IMG/VR virus record: IMGVR_UViG_3300028025_003977
Location: 1-64,000 of that record
Reading direction: 5' to 3' (one strand)
Source: a virus
DNA: 64,000 bases
Both the position numbers and the translations under genes were made by a program. Below are positions 42,598 through 50,171 of the stretch, in pieces. Under the pieces are notes generated by a model. It saw nothing but the letters and a program-made list of their open reading frames with translations. It searched no databases and was not told where the DNA came from. Every line of letters begins with the position of its first letter. Position 1 is the stretch's first letter.

Positions 42598-44651
42598 TGG
42601 CTGGATACATTGGAGTAAAAGATAAATGGACTCCCATTTCAACAGGATACACAAAAATAAATGGTGAGTGGAAGCAAGTAAAGTCTGCCTATGCAAAAGT
42701 AAATGGACAATGGAAAGAAGTATTTTCTCCAGCATTAAATACAATTCAAAACTTTAAAATTAAAAGCAAAACTGCAGATGAGGTAGTACTTGAATGGGAT
42801 CCAAATGCTACAGCAGAAACATATTCAGTATTTGTATCTGAAACCCCGCAAGGAACATATTTAGATCCAGTAGTAACTCAACAAACAAATGATTTTCAGT
42901 TCTTATCGTCTCAAAACAAAGTTACTTTAACTGGAACTGGAACAATAGCACTAAACATCTTGTCTCCAATTGTAACAGGAACAGGAACAAGTTTTACTTC
43001 ACAGATAGTTGTAGATGAAATATTGTTTGCAACTATTGGCGGAACTTCCACATATATTGGAAAAGTAAAATCTATTGAAAGTAATACAAAACTTACACTA
43101 TATACGGACTGGAGTTTTGCAAACGCATCTGGACTATCTTTTATTATTTATAAAAAGAATACAAAAACTATATCAACTAACAGAGAAGCAAACTATAAGT
43201 TTTTTGTAAACTCTCTTGATGCATCAAATAATCCAGGAATATCATCTTCTCAATTAACAAGATCAACTCCAATTAGAGTTCCAGATCCACCAGCATTAAC
43301 TGTTAAGTTTAAAAATGAAACAGCAGGAACAATAACAATTGCATGGACAAAAGATAGAAGAGCAACCTCATATGATATTTATAGAAATAGAACAGGGTCT
43401 TTTGTTTTACATGCCAATGTTACTCCAAGCGGAGGAATGGAAGAAACCTACACACCATTGCCTGACTCATCAGGATTAGATTATGCCTACTATGTTGTAG
43501 CAAAAAATAATATTTTAACTGTAGCACCAGATAACGATCCAGCAACGGAACAACAATCTGAACCATCAAATTCTATAAATTTCGTATCTACTCCGCCAAC
43601 CCTTGGAAACATATCTTTAAAGGGTGTATCTGTAGACCATAACAGCGTTAAGTTGCAGTGGACAGACGTTGCAAATGCAGATAGATACTTTATTCAAATT
43701 TCTGGAGGAACATACGGAACTTTTAGTGATGATATATCAATAGCAACAACAACTATAGCGGATGCAAATAGAATTGAGTATACTGTAAATCTTGCAGATC
43801 AAACTGATTATAATATTAGAATTAGAGCAAGAGGTGCTGCTGGAACAATTTATGAAGCATCAAGTGCCTACTCAAATGAAATTTCAGTTTCAACAGGAAG
43901 GGCAGCAGAAACTGGAAAAAGATGGGTGGCACAAACAGATAAAAATTATACTTCTACTGAATCCACAAGACTTAGAACTACTGTATCATATTACGATCCG
44001 TATGATAGAAGAACATTTGCAACTGAAAGTTATAGCACATATTCAACTACTAAAGCTGGTGTAGGAATAGTTGTTACAACTGCAAACGTAACTAAAAGTA
44101 GAATTATTCAGGTATGGCAACCAGGAAGACCAGGGTATTGGATAACAGTTCCTGGATACTGGACCAACACAAGACCTAGAAGATGGGTTCCTCCAAGAAG
44201 AGAATGGATTCCTGGAACGCCTGGAAGGTATGTAGCAGAAAGAGTAGACTACAGTGTAGTAGAAACAACTACTAAACAATATTTTGGTATATTCTATACT
44301 CCAATTACAAGCTCAACAGATCTTCCAGCAGCTGCAAGACTTGATGCTGCAACTTTTAGGTTTTATAAAGATACTTCTACTTCAAAAGGTATAACTATCC
44401 ACATTGGAACTACAGACCCAAGTTTAACTTATTTCTTTAATACTACAACAGTTGCTGGGGCTGGAACAAAAAGCTTTGTTTCTACAGCCTATTATAATTA
44501 CTTAAAACTATCAAATGTAAACTCTGTAATTTTTACTGGAACAGGAGCGGTTGCAAACTTTGATGATGGAAGATTGATTGTTGAATGGTCTCTTGAGGAA
44601 GCGTATACAATAACAAGTGCCATAGCAATGAGTATAACTGGAAATAAATAG
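42597..44651 (+). CDS. Fibronectin-type III virion protein with Trp/Pro repeat
   Basis: A 684-residue protein. The N terminus holds two copies of a short Y-x-K-(I/V)-N-G-x-W-K-x-V motif (residues about 19-41), seen in phage decorating or tip proteins. Fn3-like domains follow (about 50-100, 225-330 and 340-435). A VTGTGTSFTS module (about 108-185) is shared with the two preceding giant proteins. Residues about 505-546 form a Trp/Pro/Arg-rich tract with PGYW and PGRY repeats. The last 120 residues resemble a galactose-type beta domain. Start ATG 42597 overlaps the preceding TAA; upstream in-frame starts lack support. Likely host-surface binding. Confidence 0.72.
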   Translation: MAGYIGVKDKWTPISTGYTKINGEWKQVKSAYAKVNGQWKEVFSPALNTIQNFKIKSKTADEVVLEWDPNATAETYSVFVSETPQGTYLDPVVTQQTNDFQFLSSQNKVTLTGTGTIALNILSPIVTGTGTSFTSQIVVDEILFATIGGTSTYIGKVKSIESNTKLTLYTDWSFANASGLSFIIYKKNTKTISTNREANYKFFVNSLDASNNPGISSSQLTRSTPIRVPDPPALTVKFKNETAGTITIAWTKDRRATSYDIYRNRTGSFVLHANVTPSGGMEETYTPLPDSSGLDYAYYVVAKNNILTVAPDNDPATEQQSEPSNSINFVSTPPTLGNISLKGVSVDHNSVKLQWTDVANADRYFIQISGGTYGTFSDDISIATTTIADANRIEYTVNLADQTDYNIRIRARGAAGTIYEASSAYSNEISVSTGRAAETGKRWVAQTDKNYTSTESTRLRTTVSYYDPYDRRTFATESYSTYSTTKAGVGIVVTTANVTKSRIIQVWQPGRPGYWITVPGYWTNTRPRRWVPPRREWIPGTPGRYVAERVDYSVVETTTKQYFGIFYTPITSSTDLPAAARLDAATFRFYKDTSTSKGITIHIGTTDPSLTYFFNTTTVAGAGTKSFVSTAYYNYLKLSNVNSVIFTGTGAVANFDDGRLIVEWSLEEAYTITSAIAMSITGNK

Positions 44652-44663
44652 CACTTAGTGCTA
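44649..44663 (+). terminator. Short hairpin overlapping a promoter
   Basis: TAGCAC (44649-44654) pairs with GTGCTA (44658-44663) over TTA. The right arm overlaps the extended -10 box TGC TATAAT (44659-44667). No T-run, so it could be a protein site rather than a terminator. Confidence 0.35.
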
Positions 44664-44667
44664 TAAT
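44659..44667 (+). promoter_or_regulatory. Extended -10 after fibre operon
   Basis: TGC TATAAT, predicted start near 44674, leader about 18 nt with AAGGAG (44681-44686) before ATG 44692. Confidence 0.55.
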
Positions 44668-44691
44668 AGAAGTCAAACATAAGGAGACATA

Positions 44692-44859
44692 ATGTCAACA
44701 ACTTTGGAACTAGTAGTTCAAGAACTACAAAATCGTATTGGTCAGATTACAAGTCAATATGAAACACAGATGGCTGTGCTTAAGGCACAGGCAACAGAAG
44801 CACTTGCTGCAAAAGATGCAGAGATCGCTTCTCTAAAGGGTGAAAGCAATGGCAACTAG
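44692..44859 (+). CDS. Small coiled-coil protein (55 residues)
   Basis: A short gene with AAGGAG six bases before ATG and its own -10 box. The product is fully helical with heptad character (LELVVQELQNRIGQI, then LKAQATEALAAKDAEIASL), so it is likely a small coiled-coil oligomer. It overlaps the next gene by 11 bases. Possibly a fibre chaperone or a spike trimerising peptide; no family recognised. Confidence 0.6.
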   Translation: MSTTLELVVQELQNRIGQITSQYETQMAVLKAQATEALAAKDAEIASLKGESNGN

Positions 44860-45304
44860 ACTTAGCGATGGAATGCCCATTACAACAGAATGGTTAAACC
44901 AGCTAGTAACAGAAATTAATGAACTAAGAAATACCTCTTCTGGTTCTTCTTCAGCAACTGGAGCAGCACAAAGAGTTGTTGAGTTCTATGGTCCAGGTCT
45001 TTTAGGTAACACAGCGGTTCAGGTTCAAACGGGAGTTTTTTCAACAACTGCTCCTGCAGCACAAAAAACAATAGAAGCAAATGTTAATTTTCCAATTCCA
45101 TTTGCAGACAATAATGTTTTTATTGTTGTCACACCAACATTCCCTGACTCAAGTGGTAGAGCATACAAAGCTACCGCATCAGTGGCTGGAGTAAATGCTA
45201 GCTCATTTAAAATGACGGTAATGTTAGTAACGGACACAGACACATTTGGTGCAGATAAAGCCGTTAGCGTAAACTATATTGCAATTGGAAAAAAGAAGTC
45301 CTAG
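44849..45304 (+). CDS. Small virion protein with fibre-tip domain
   Basis: A 151-residue protein. It starts with ATRLSDGMPITTEWLNQLVTEI (key residues D-G-M-P-I-T), a common opening of phage tip or appendage proteins, then a Ser/Gly linker and an 80-residue beta domain (ANVNFPIPFADNNVFIVVTPTFP, here only key P-I-P-F) of the H-type fibre tip class. ATG 44849 is chosen because the preceding GGTGAAAGC gives a ribosome site and an upstream GTG (44840) does not. Last structural gene before the replication module. Confidence 0.62.
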   Translation: MATRLSDGMPITTEWLNQLVTEINELRNTSSGSSSATGAAQRVVEFYGPGLLGNTAVQVQTGVFSTTAPAAQKTIEANVNFPIPFADNNVFIVVTPTFPDSSGRAYKATASVAGVNASSFKMTVMLVTDTDTFGADKAVSVNYIAIGKKKS

Positions 45305-45311
45305 CAAATAG

Positions 45312-45340
45312 TTGACATTGCCATGTCAACATGATATACT
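45312..45340 (+). promoter_or_regulatory. Consensus promoter with palindromic operator
   Basis: TTGACA (45312-45317), 17-nt spacer, extended TGA and TATACT (45335-45340). The -35 box is the left arm of a perfect palindrome, TTGACAT-TGCC-ATGTCAA (45312-45329). A repressor bound there would block RNA polymerase. It starts the replication module. Confidence 0.75.
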
Positions 45341-45355
45341 TTTTTATTAATACAA

Positions 45356-45373
45356 GCATAGCCATATCTATGC
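45356..45373 (+). promoter_or_regulatory. Leader hairpin of phosphoesterase mRNA
   Basis: GCATAG (45356-45361) pairs with CTATGC (45368-45373), six bp and six-base loop, about nine bases from the predicted start. Confidence 0.4.
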
Positions 45374-45391
45374 CCAAACAGAAAGTTTTTA

Positions 45392-46201
45392 ATGACAAAC
45401 GATTTGAAGTGGATGCTGTCATCAGACCAGCAATTCCCATATCAAGATGATAAGATGATTGAGCTATGGTTTAAGGTAATGAGATGGTTTAAGCCAGACG
45501 TAGTTGATTATCTAGGTGATACAGACGATCAAGCTTGCTATAGCAAGTACACAGAAGGTCGCTCAGCAGAGTTTTTAAAGATGCACAAGGATGATAACGG
45601 AAATGCAATTATGCCCCTTATGCAACATGAAGCAAAACTAGCAAGAGACTTTTATACTAAGACACGAAAAGTAGCAAAAAATGCACAGTTGTTTTCAGCA
45701 CTTGGAAACCACGACATTCGTGTATTTGAATACATTGATAAAAAGCTTCCAGAATATGTAGAGGCAACAACTCCAGAGGCACTATGGAATTTAGACAGCC
45801 TTGGTTACGATTATATTTATTATAATCAGCCACCTGCTCATCGCTTTGGAGATATCCATGTTCATCATGGAAATGCCATTTCGCAAAATGCAGGAGAGTC
45901 TGTTCGTAAAGATGTAGATAACTTTGGGGTATCTCTTATTCGTGGTCACTCTCATCGTGCAGGTGTTTACTTTAACACCTATGAGTTAAGAAACGGTGGA
46001 CTAGGAGAAACTTTGCGTGGATACGAAATTGGTCATATGTGTGATGAAAAGTCTACAGGAATGATGTATACAAATAATCATAACTGGCAAAAGGCTTTTG
46101 CAATTGCACATATTGAAAATGGAAATTATCCCCATATTCAGCTAGTACACGTCTCCCCTGACTACTCTTGTGTAGTAGATGGTAAGTTCTTTAAGGTATA
46201 A
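45392..46201 (+). CDS. Calcineurin-like metallophosphoesterase
   Basis: A 269-residue enzyme with metal-site motifs in order: SSDQQ (Asp12, with Gln in place of the usual D-x-H His), LGDTDD (Asp43), SALGNHD (catalytic Asn-His-Asp), HVHHGN and GHSHR. It would cleave a phosphoester, probably nucleic acid or a nucleotide. It is the first gene of the replication module behind a regulated consensus promoter. The D-x-Q variant is unusual but the remaining dimetal set is complete. Phage homologues may resemble Mre11-type or phosphatase proteins; specificity is not visible. Confidence 0.85.
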   Translation: MTNDLKWMLSSDQQFPYQDDKMIELWFKVMRWFKPDVVDYLGDTDDQACYSKYTEGRSAEFLKMHKDDNGNAIMPLMQHEAKLARDFYTKTRKVAKNAQLFSALGNHDIRVFEYIDKKLPEYVEATTPEALWNLDSLGYDYIYYNQPPAHRFGDIHVHHGNAISQNAGESVRKDVDNFGVSLIRGHSHRAGVYFNTYELRNGGLGETLRGYEIGHMCDEKSTGMMYTNNHNWQKAFAIAHIENGNYPHIQLVHVSPDYSCVVDGKFFKV

Positions 46202-46209
46202 CCTTAGGC

Positions 46210-46215
46210 TATAAT
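46210..46215 (+). promoter_or_regulatory. -10 box, leaderless configuration (zinc protein)
   Basis: TATAAT, then TTAATA and ATG 46222. Six-base spacing, no ribosome site. Confidence 0.6.
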
Positions 46216-46221
46216 TTAATA

Positions 46222-46413
46222 ATGTGGTGTAAGGTATGCAGTGGCAGAGTCCTAGTAGATAGAGTATTTACTACGGACTCTCACATTGAGATGTTCTGTT
46301 TTTCCTGTGGAAAAAGATGGATATTTAACAACCCTGCAAATTATGGCACATTTCCTTTATGGCTTTTAGAAAAGGAAAAGAAATTTAAATGGTACTCGTC
46401 AATGGGACAATAA
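46222..46413 (+). CDS. Small zinc-ribbon protein (63 residues)
   Basis: It has CKVCSGR (residues 3-9) and FCFSCGKRW (about 25-33), two C-x2-C knuckles forming a zinc ribbon, followed by a positively charged aromatic tail. The promoter is leaderless-type. It overlaps the next gene. Likely nucleic-acid or protein binding; no family assigned. Confidence 0.7.
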   Translation: MWCKVCSGRVLVDRVFTTDSHIEMFCFSCGKRWIFNNPANYGTFPLWLLEKEKKFKWYSSMGQ

Positions 46414-46889
46414 AGCCTGTTAAGAAAAAGTGCTTTATAAATGGTGACGTGCACCATGTTGTTAGAATAGATAGACCAAAAGGTATTGTTTATTTGTTTA
46501 ATATGGAAACAAAAACTCAAGCAACATTCTCCTACCATGACTATAAAGAATTTAAAAAACCCTGTTACAGAATAGGTGAAGCTTCAAGATCTTTAAATAG
46601 GCATCCAGATAGACTTAGGTTTGCCATGAAGAACGGTCTTGTTTCAAAACCAAAATTAATATGGTCAAATAACAAGTCTACATATTATTTTTCTACAGAA
46701 AATATATTTGAACTTAGAGAATATTTTGCTGGAGTTCACATAGGCAGACCCAGAAAAGACGGTATGATAATATCTTCAAGGGTTCCAAGTCGTGAAGAAC
46801 TAGAAGCAAAATTAAATCTTAGGCAAATGCTATATGTAAGAAAAGAAGATGGAACCTATGTTCCTATTTGGAAAGCAGAGGAGTTCTAG
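46389..46889 (+). CDS. Putative DNA-binding protein with winged-helix segment
   Basis: A 166-residue basic protein. Residues about 55-110 (YRIGEASRSLNRHPDRLRFAMKNG, key I-G-E-A-x2-L and R-H-P-x2-L) look like a MerR/excisionase-like helix-turn-helix with a beta wing. GRPRKDGMI follows. ATG 46389 overlaps the preceding gene by 25 bases and has AAGGAAAAG ahead. It may be a regulator or replication accessory. The protein is located before the DnaB gene. Confidence 0.6.
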   Translation: MVLVNGTIKPVKKKCFINGDVHHVVRIDRPKGIVYLFNMETKTQATFSYHDYKEFKKPCYRIGEASRSLNRHPDRLRFAMKNGLVSKPKLIWSNNKSTYYFSTENIFELREYFAGVHIGRPRKDGMIISSRVPSREELEAKLNLRQMLYVRKEDGTYVPIWKAEEF

Positions 46890-47179
46890 TGGCTAGACAT
46901 AAAAAAATAAAAATGACAGAACTAGAAAAGTTTATTGGTTCTGAGCTTTCAGAAGATACTGCATTGATTGGTGCAGCAGAAACATTAGCACAGGCATCAA
47001 AAATTGCAACAAAAAAGAAAGATGTAGACTCTTTAATTAATGCAGTTGAAGGTTGGCTAACACTTTCTAGATTTCTTTCGGAAGAAAAGGATTTTGACAA
47101 ATCGTCAAGATATGGTATGATTGGTTTTACAAGTAGCCAGGGAGACAGTAATGAGTCAAAAGGAAACAACAACGGTTAG
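46889..47179 (+). CDS. Hypothetical 96-residue protein
   Basis: Starts at GTG overlapping the preceding TAG, with GGAG ahead. It is helical and polar (KFIGSELSEDTALIGAAETLAQASKI, key L-x2-E-D-x2-L). No family recognised. Probably a small replication-module accessory, in a chain of overlapping genes leading to the helicase. Confidence 0.6.
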   Translation: MARHKKIKMTELEKFIGSELSEDTALIGAAETLAQASKIATKKKDVDSLINAVEGWLTLSRFLSEEKDFDKSSRYGMIGFTSSQGDSNESKGNNNG

Positions 47180-47363
47180 AGTTAACCTAAAGTTTGTTAG
47201 AAACTTAGGAAACTACGAAAGCGTACATGTTGAATTGGGTGTAGAAGACTTTGTAAGAGATACAGACGGCAACGTTGATTCAGCCATGAACAGAGTATAC
47301 TCTTTTGTAGAAAATAAATTAATGGAAAAGGTTCAAGAGATAGAGCAGGACCTTAAGAAGTGA
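47151..47363 (+). CDS. Hypothetical 70-residue protein
   Basis: ATG 47151 follows GGGAG by six bases. The protein has an N-terminal strand set (TTVRVNLKFVRNLGNYESVHVELG, key N-L-G-N-Y) and a helical C-terminal half. The N-L-G-N-(Y/F)-E-S-V-x-V-E element is typical of small single-domain phage proteins in replication clusters. It overlaps both neighbours. Function unknown. Confidence 0.62.
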   Translation: MSQKETTTVRVNLKFVRNLGNYESVHVELGVEDFVRDTDGNVDSAMNRVYSFVENKLMEKVQEIEQDLKK

Positions 47364-47695
47364 CAGCGGATAAAGCAAAGCTAGCATATATTTTCTTAAA
47401 CAACTATGCAAAGTTGTATGAAAAGAAATATAACATAAAGCCAAACATAAACAAGTACAAAGAAAAATGGGCAGCGGTTTCAATTATTGAAGATTACCAG
47501 TTGGACCAAATAGACAAGGCTTTAGAATACTACTTTACTTTACAGAAAGAGGGTCATCCTCTTGCTTGGTTCTATAACAATGTAGACACCATTATTTCAA
47601 CTTTAAAAGAAAAAGAACGTGACGAACGCCTAAGACTAGAGCGTAGAAAAGAAACAGCAAAATTGCGTGAGGAGTATCTAAATGGGAATGCGTGA
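47360..47695 (+). CDS. Putative helicase-loader-like protein
   Basis: A 111-residue charged helical protein starting with GTG in a GTGA overlap and overlapping the helicase gene by 14 bases. Its central part (IIEDYQLDQIDKALEYYF) and its position immediately upstream of the DnaB-type helicase are as expected for phage helicase loaders or replisome organisers. The rest is an Arg/Glu-rich helix. No diagnostic motif; inference by position. Confidence 0.5.
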   Translation: MTADKAKLAYIFLNNYAKLYEKKYNIKPNINKYKEKWAAVSIIEDYQLDQIDKALEYYFTLQKEGHPLAWFYNNVDTIISTLKEKERDERLRLERRKETAKLREEYLNGNA

Positions 47696-48917
47696 GGAAG
47701 TAGATGTTATTACAGCTGCTTGCAAGAATAAAGATATTCATGTGCTATTTGAAAACAACATTGACTCAATGCTTAAAAGCACGTCAGATGTTTGGGACTT
47801 TATAAAAGAATACTATAACGAGACTCGTCAAATTCCAGACAAGAATCTTATTGCAACTAGGTTTAGAGACTTTGAACCGTCTAATGATTCTGGACCAACG
47901 ATTTATCACGTTAATAGATTGAAGGAAACCTTTCTTGACGAATCTCTTAGATCAACCGTAAAGAAGGCTGCACAACTTTTACAAGACAATGAGTCTAATA
48001 AGGCACTGTCTTCTCTTAACTCAGATATTTCTTCTCTATCAAGAATTACTGCAAAAGTAAGAGACATTGATGTAACAGATGTTGATGATGCTATTGCGTA
48101 CTTCGATAAACAAAGAGAAGCAGCAATGAATGGTGACGTAGGCATTCGTTCTAACATTGCATCATTTGATGTTTGTCTTCCAATGGGAATTTCCAAGGGA
48201 CAACTTGGAGTTCTTCTTGCGTATCCTGCAATTGGTAAGTCTTGGTTGGCACTTTATTTTGCTGTCCAGGCTTGGAAGAATGGTCGCACCCCAATGATCC
48301 TTTCTCTAGAAATGACAGAGCAGGAAGTTCGTAATAGAATTTTTGCAATTATTGGAGATGGTAGATGGTCACATCGTGCATTAAGTTCTGGTCGTGTAAA
48401 CCAAGATGAGTTTAAGGCTTGGGCAAAAGAAAACTTAGAGGGCAAACCACCATTTAAGATTATCTCTAATGACGGTGGAAGCGAAGTAAATCCAAATGTT
48501 GTAAGAGCAAAGATTGACCAGTATAAGCCAGACATTGTATTTATTGACTACCTACAACTTATGACAGACAATTCTGGATCCTCTCAAAATGAGACTGTTA
48601 AAATAAAGAATCTATCTAGAGAGCTTAAATTGTTGGCTATCTCAGAACAGATACCAGTTGTTGCAATCGCCTCTGCTACGCCCGATGATGCCTCAGATTT
48701 GGAGTCTGTACCACAGCTTGGTCAGGTAGCTTGGTCACGACAGATTGCTTATGATGCTGACTGGGTTCTTGCAATGGGTCGTAAAGCAAATAGCGATGCT
48801 CTTGAAGTGGCGTTTAGAAAAAATCGTCATGGATTTTTGGGAGACTTTGTAATGCTAGCAGACTTTGATAAAGGAAAGTTTTCAGAAGTATATGACCCAA
48901 GTGATGACTCAACCTAA
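47682..48917 (+). CDS. dnaB: Replicative DNA helicase, DnaB family
   Basis: A 411-residue hexameric 5'-3' helicase. The RecA-like motor begins around residue 150: Walker A AYPAIGKS (residues 180-187), ILSLEMT (about 208), Walker B VFIDYLQLM (about 285), an RxxxNETVKIKNLSRELK-type linker, and an arginine-finger region near the end. The N-terminal part is short and helical. ATG 47682 follows GGAG by seven bases; ATG 47688 is an alternative. Walker A's first position is Ala, frequent in phage helicases. It would work with the adjacent primase and polymerase. Confidence 0.93.
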   Translation: MGMREEVDVITAACKNKDIHVLFENNIDSMLKSTSDVWDFIKEYYNETRQIPDKNLIATRFRDFEPSNDSGPTIYHVNRLKETFLDESLRSTVKKAAQLLQDNESNKALSSLNSDISSLSRITAKVRDIDVTDVDDAIAYFDKQREAAMNGDVGIRSNIASFDVCLPMGISKGQLGVLLAYPAIGKSWLALYFAVQAWKNGRTPMILSLEMTEQEVRNRIFAIIGDGRWSHRALSSGRVNQDEFKAWAKENLEGKPPFKIISNDGGSEVNPNVVRAKIDQYKPDIVFIDYLQLMTDNSGSSQNETVKIKNLSRELKLLAISEQIPVVAIASATPDDASDLESVPQLGQVAWSRQIAYDADWVLAMGRKANSDALEVAFRKNRHGFLGDFVMLADFDKGKFSEVYDPSDDST

Positions 48918-48919
48918 TC

Positions 48920-48925
48920 TATAAT
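48920..48925 (+). promoter_or_regulatory. -10 box, leaderless configuration
   Basis: TATAAT directly after the helicase stop, then TGAGGT and ATG 48932. Six-base spacing. The overlapping GAGG is too near ATG to act as a normal ribosome site. Confidence 0.55.
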
Positions 48926-48931
48926 TGAGGT

Positions 48932-49267
48932 ATGGATTTCGTTGGACACAAGAAAATTAAAGACTTTTCTCTAGATGGTAACATCGCAGATGAGTCAGAT
49001 ACTATGCGTCTAAGAAAAGAATATGACATACTATTAGACCATTATATGAAGGAAAGAGGATATGTTCCACACCTGGAACTTGAAAGTGTCTTCTCTTTGT
49101 CGTATAATGGAACATCGTTTGATTTTAAAATAACTCGTTACGGAATTTATGTAGGAAAGGCTAAGGCAAAGTGTTACAAGGGAGTTTTAGGAAACAGGCT
49201 TATACCAGCGATTCATACCAGCAAGACCAGATTAGAGAAATTATCAAAGTCTGCGGAATCTCAATAG
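48932..49267 (+). CDS. Hypothetical protein ahead of primase
   Basis: A 111-residue protein. A helical N-terminal portion (DTMRLRKEYDILLDHYMKERG) is followed by a beta hairpin (SFDFKITRYGIYVGK) and a basic C terminus. No family recognised. The leaderless promoter lies in front and the primase GTG begins 97 bases before its stop, so the two genes share an extensive overlap. Possibly a small replication accessory. Confidence 0.55.
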   Translation: MDFVGHKKIKDFSLDGNIADESDTMRLRKEYDILLDHYMKERGYVPHLELESVFSLSYNGTSFDFKITRYGIYVGKAKAKCYKGVLGNRLIPAIHTSKTRLEKLSKSAESQ

Positions 49268-50121
49268 GAACTGAGTTAGATACTCACTTTCTTGTATACT
49301 GCCCTTTTCATTACAACGTACACACTCCAGCATGTGAAGTAGACAAGGAAAAAGGATTGTTTATTTGTTTTTCTTGTGGGGAAAACGGAACGCTATTAGA
49401 TTTAATTATGCGTACAACATCAAGAAATTATTTTGAAGCAATGCGTGTGATCTCTGCAGCAGAAAAATCTATAGACTTTGTAGATGTAATTGACAAGGCA
49501 GTAGAAGAAAAGCCAGAGTTTGTTGAGTTTGATTTAAATACAATTGAAAGACTTCACTCTACACTTTTAGAAAATACTCGTGCAGTAGAATACTTTAATT
49601 CAAGAAAAATTAATCTAGATTCAATTAAGCATTTTAAGCTAGGTTATTCTGAAAAGCAGGACATGGTTACTGTTCCAGTTTATTCTAACACTGGAATCTG
49701 TGTAGGATTTGTTGGCAGATCAATTGAGGGAAAAACCTTTAAAAATTCTACAGGAACACCAAGAAATAAAATCTTGTTTAATTTAAATAATGTAATGTAT
49801 AAAGAGGTTGTAATTGTAGAGTCCTCTTTTGATGCAATTAGGTTATGGCAATTAGGAATTCCAGCAATTGCAACATTGGGTGCAAATCTTGGTAAGATGC
49901 AAATTCAATTAATAAATAAATATGTTTCTAGACTAATTCTTGCAATGGACCAAGACGATGCAGGAAACACACTAAGAAAAAATATTTCAAGCAACGTATC
50001 TATTCCAACATCAACTATGGAATTTCCAGATGGCGTAAAAGATATTGGAGATATGACAGACGAACAAATATTAAGTTCGTATAAAACGCTCTCAGAGTTT
50101 GACATTGCTTTACAACTCTGA
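49171..50121 (+). CDS. dnaG: DNA primase, DnaG-type (short)
   Basis: A 316-residue primase. The CHC2-type zinc finger reads Cys44-x2-His47-x18-Cys66-x2-Cys69. The TOPRIM core has VIVESSFDAIRL (Glu at about residue 213) and LAMDQDDAGN (acidic pair near 255). There is no C-terminal helicase-interaction domain, so it is a compact phage primase that may work with the 47682 helicase through another partner. GTG 49171 is the only plausible start; any later one would lose part of the zinc-finger lead-in. It makes RNA primers for the phage polymerase. Confidence 0.88.
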   Translation: MLQGSFRKQAYTSDSYQQDQIREIIKVCGISIGTELDTHFLVYCPFHYNVHTPACEVDKEKGLFICFSCGENGTLLDLIMRTTSRNYFEAMRVISAAEKSIDFVDVIDKAVEEKPEFVEFDLNTIERLHSTLLENTRAVEYFNSRKINLDSIKHFKLGYSEKQDMVTVPVYSNTGICVGFVGRSIEGKTFKNSTGTPRNKILFNLNNVMYKEVVIVESSFDAIRLWQLGIPAIATLGANLGKMQIQLINKYVSRLILAMDQDDAGNTLRKNISSNVSIPTSTMEFPDGVKDIGDMTDEQILSSYKTLSEFDIALQL

Positions 50122-50127
50122 TATAAT
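50099..50127 (+). promoter_or_regulatory. Perfect consensus promoter (ssDNA-binding protein)
   Basis: TTGACA (50099-50104), 17-nt spacer, extended TGA, TATAAT (50122-50127), located at the end of the primase gene. The strongest promoter seen in the window, fitting the need for abundant ssDNA-binding protein. Confidence 0.9.
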
Positions 50128-50136
50128 AAAACAATA

Positions 50137-50160
50137 GATTCACTTATCGAATCAAATATT
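50137..50160 (+). promoter_or_regulatory. SSB leader hairpin and shared box
   Basis: GATTC (50137-50141) pairs with GAATC (50149-50153) three bases from the predicted start. CGAATCAAATATT (50148-50160) is identical to the string in the RNR leader. AGGAG follows directly. Confidence 0.5.
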
Positions 50161-50171
50161 AGGAGAAATAT

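Noticed and set aside
48932-50121. Frameshift fusion of the 48932 gene to primase
   Set aside because: The primase frame is -1 relative to the upstream gene, but I saw no X-XXY-YYZ heptamer in the 97-base overlap.
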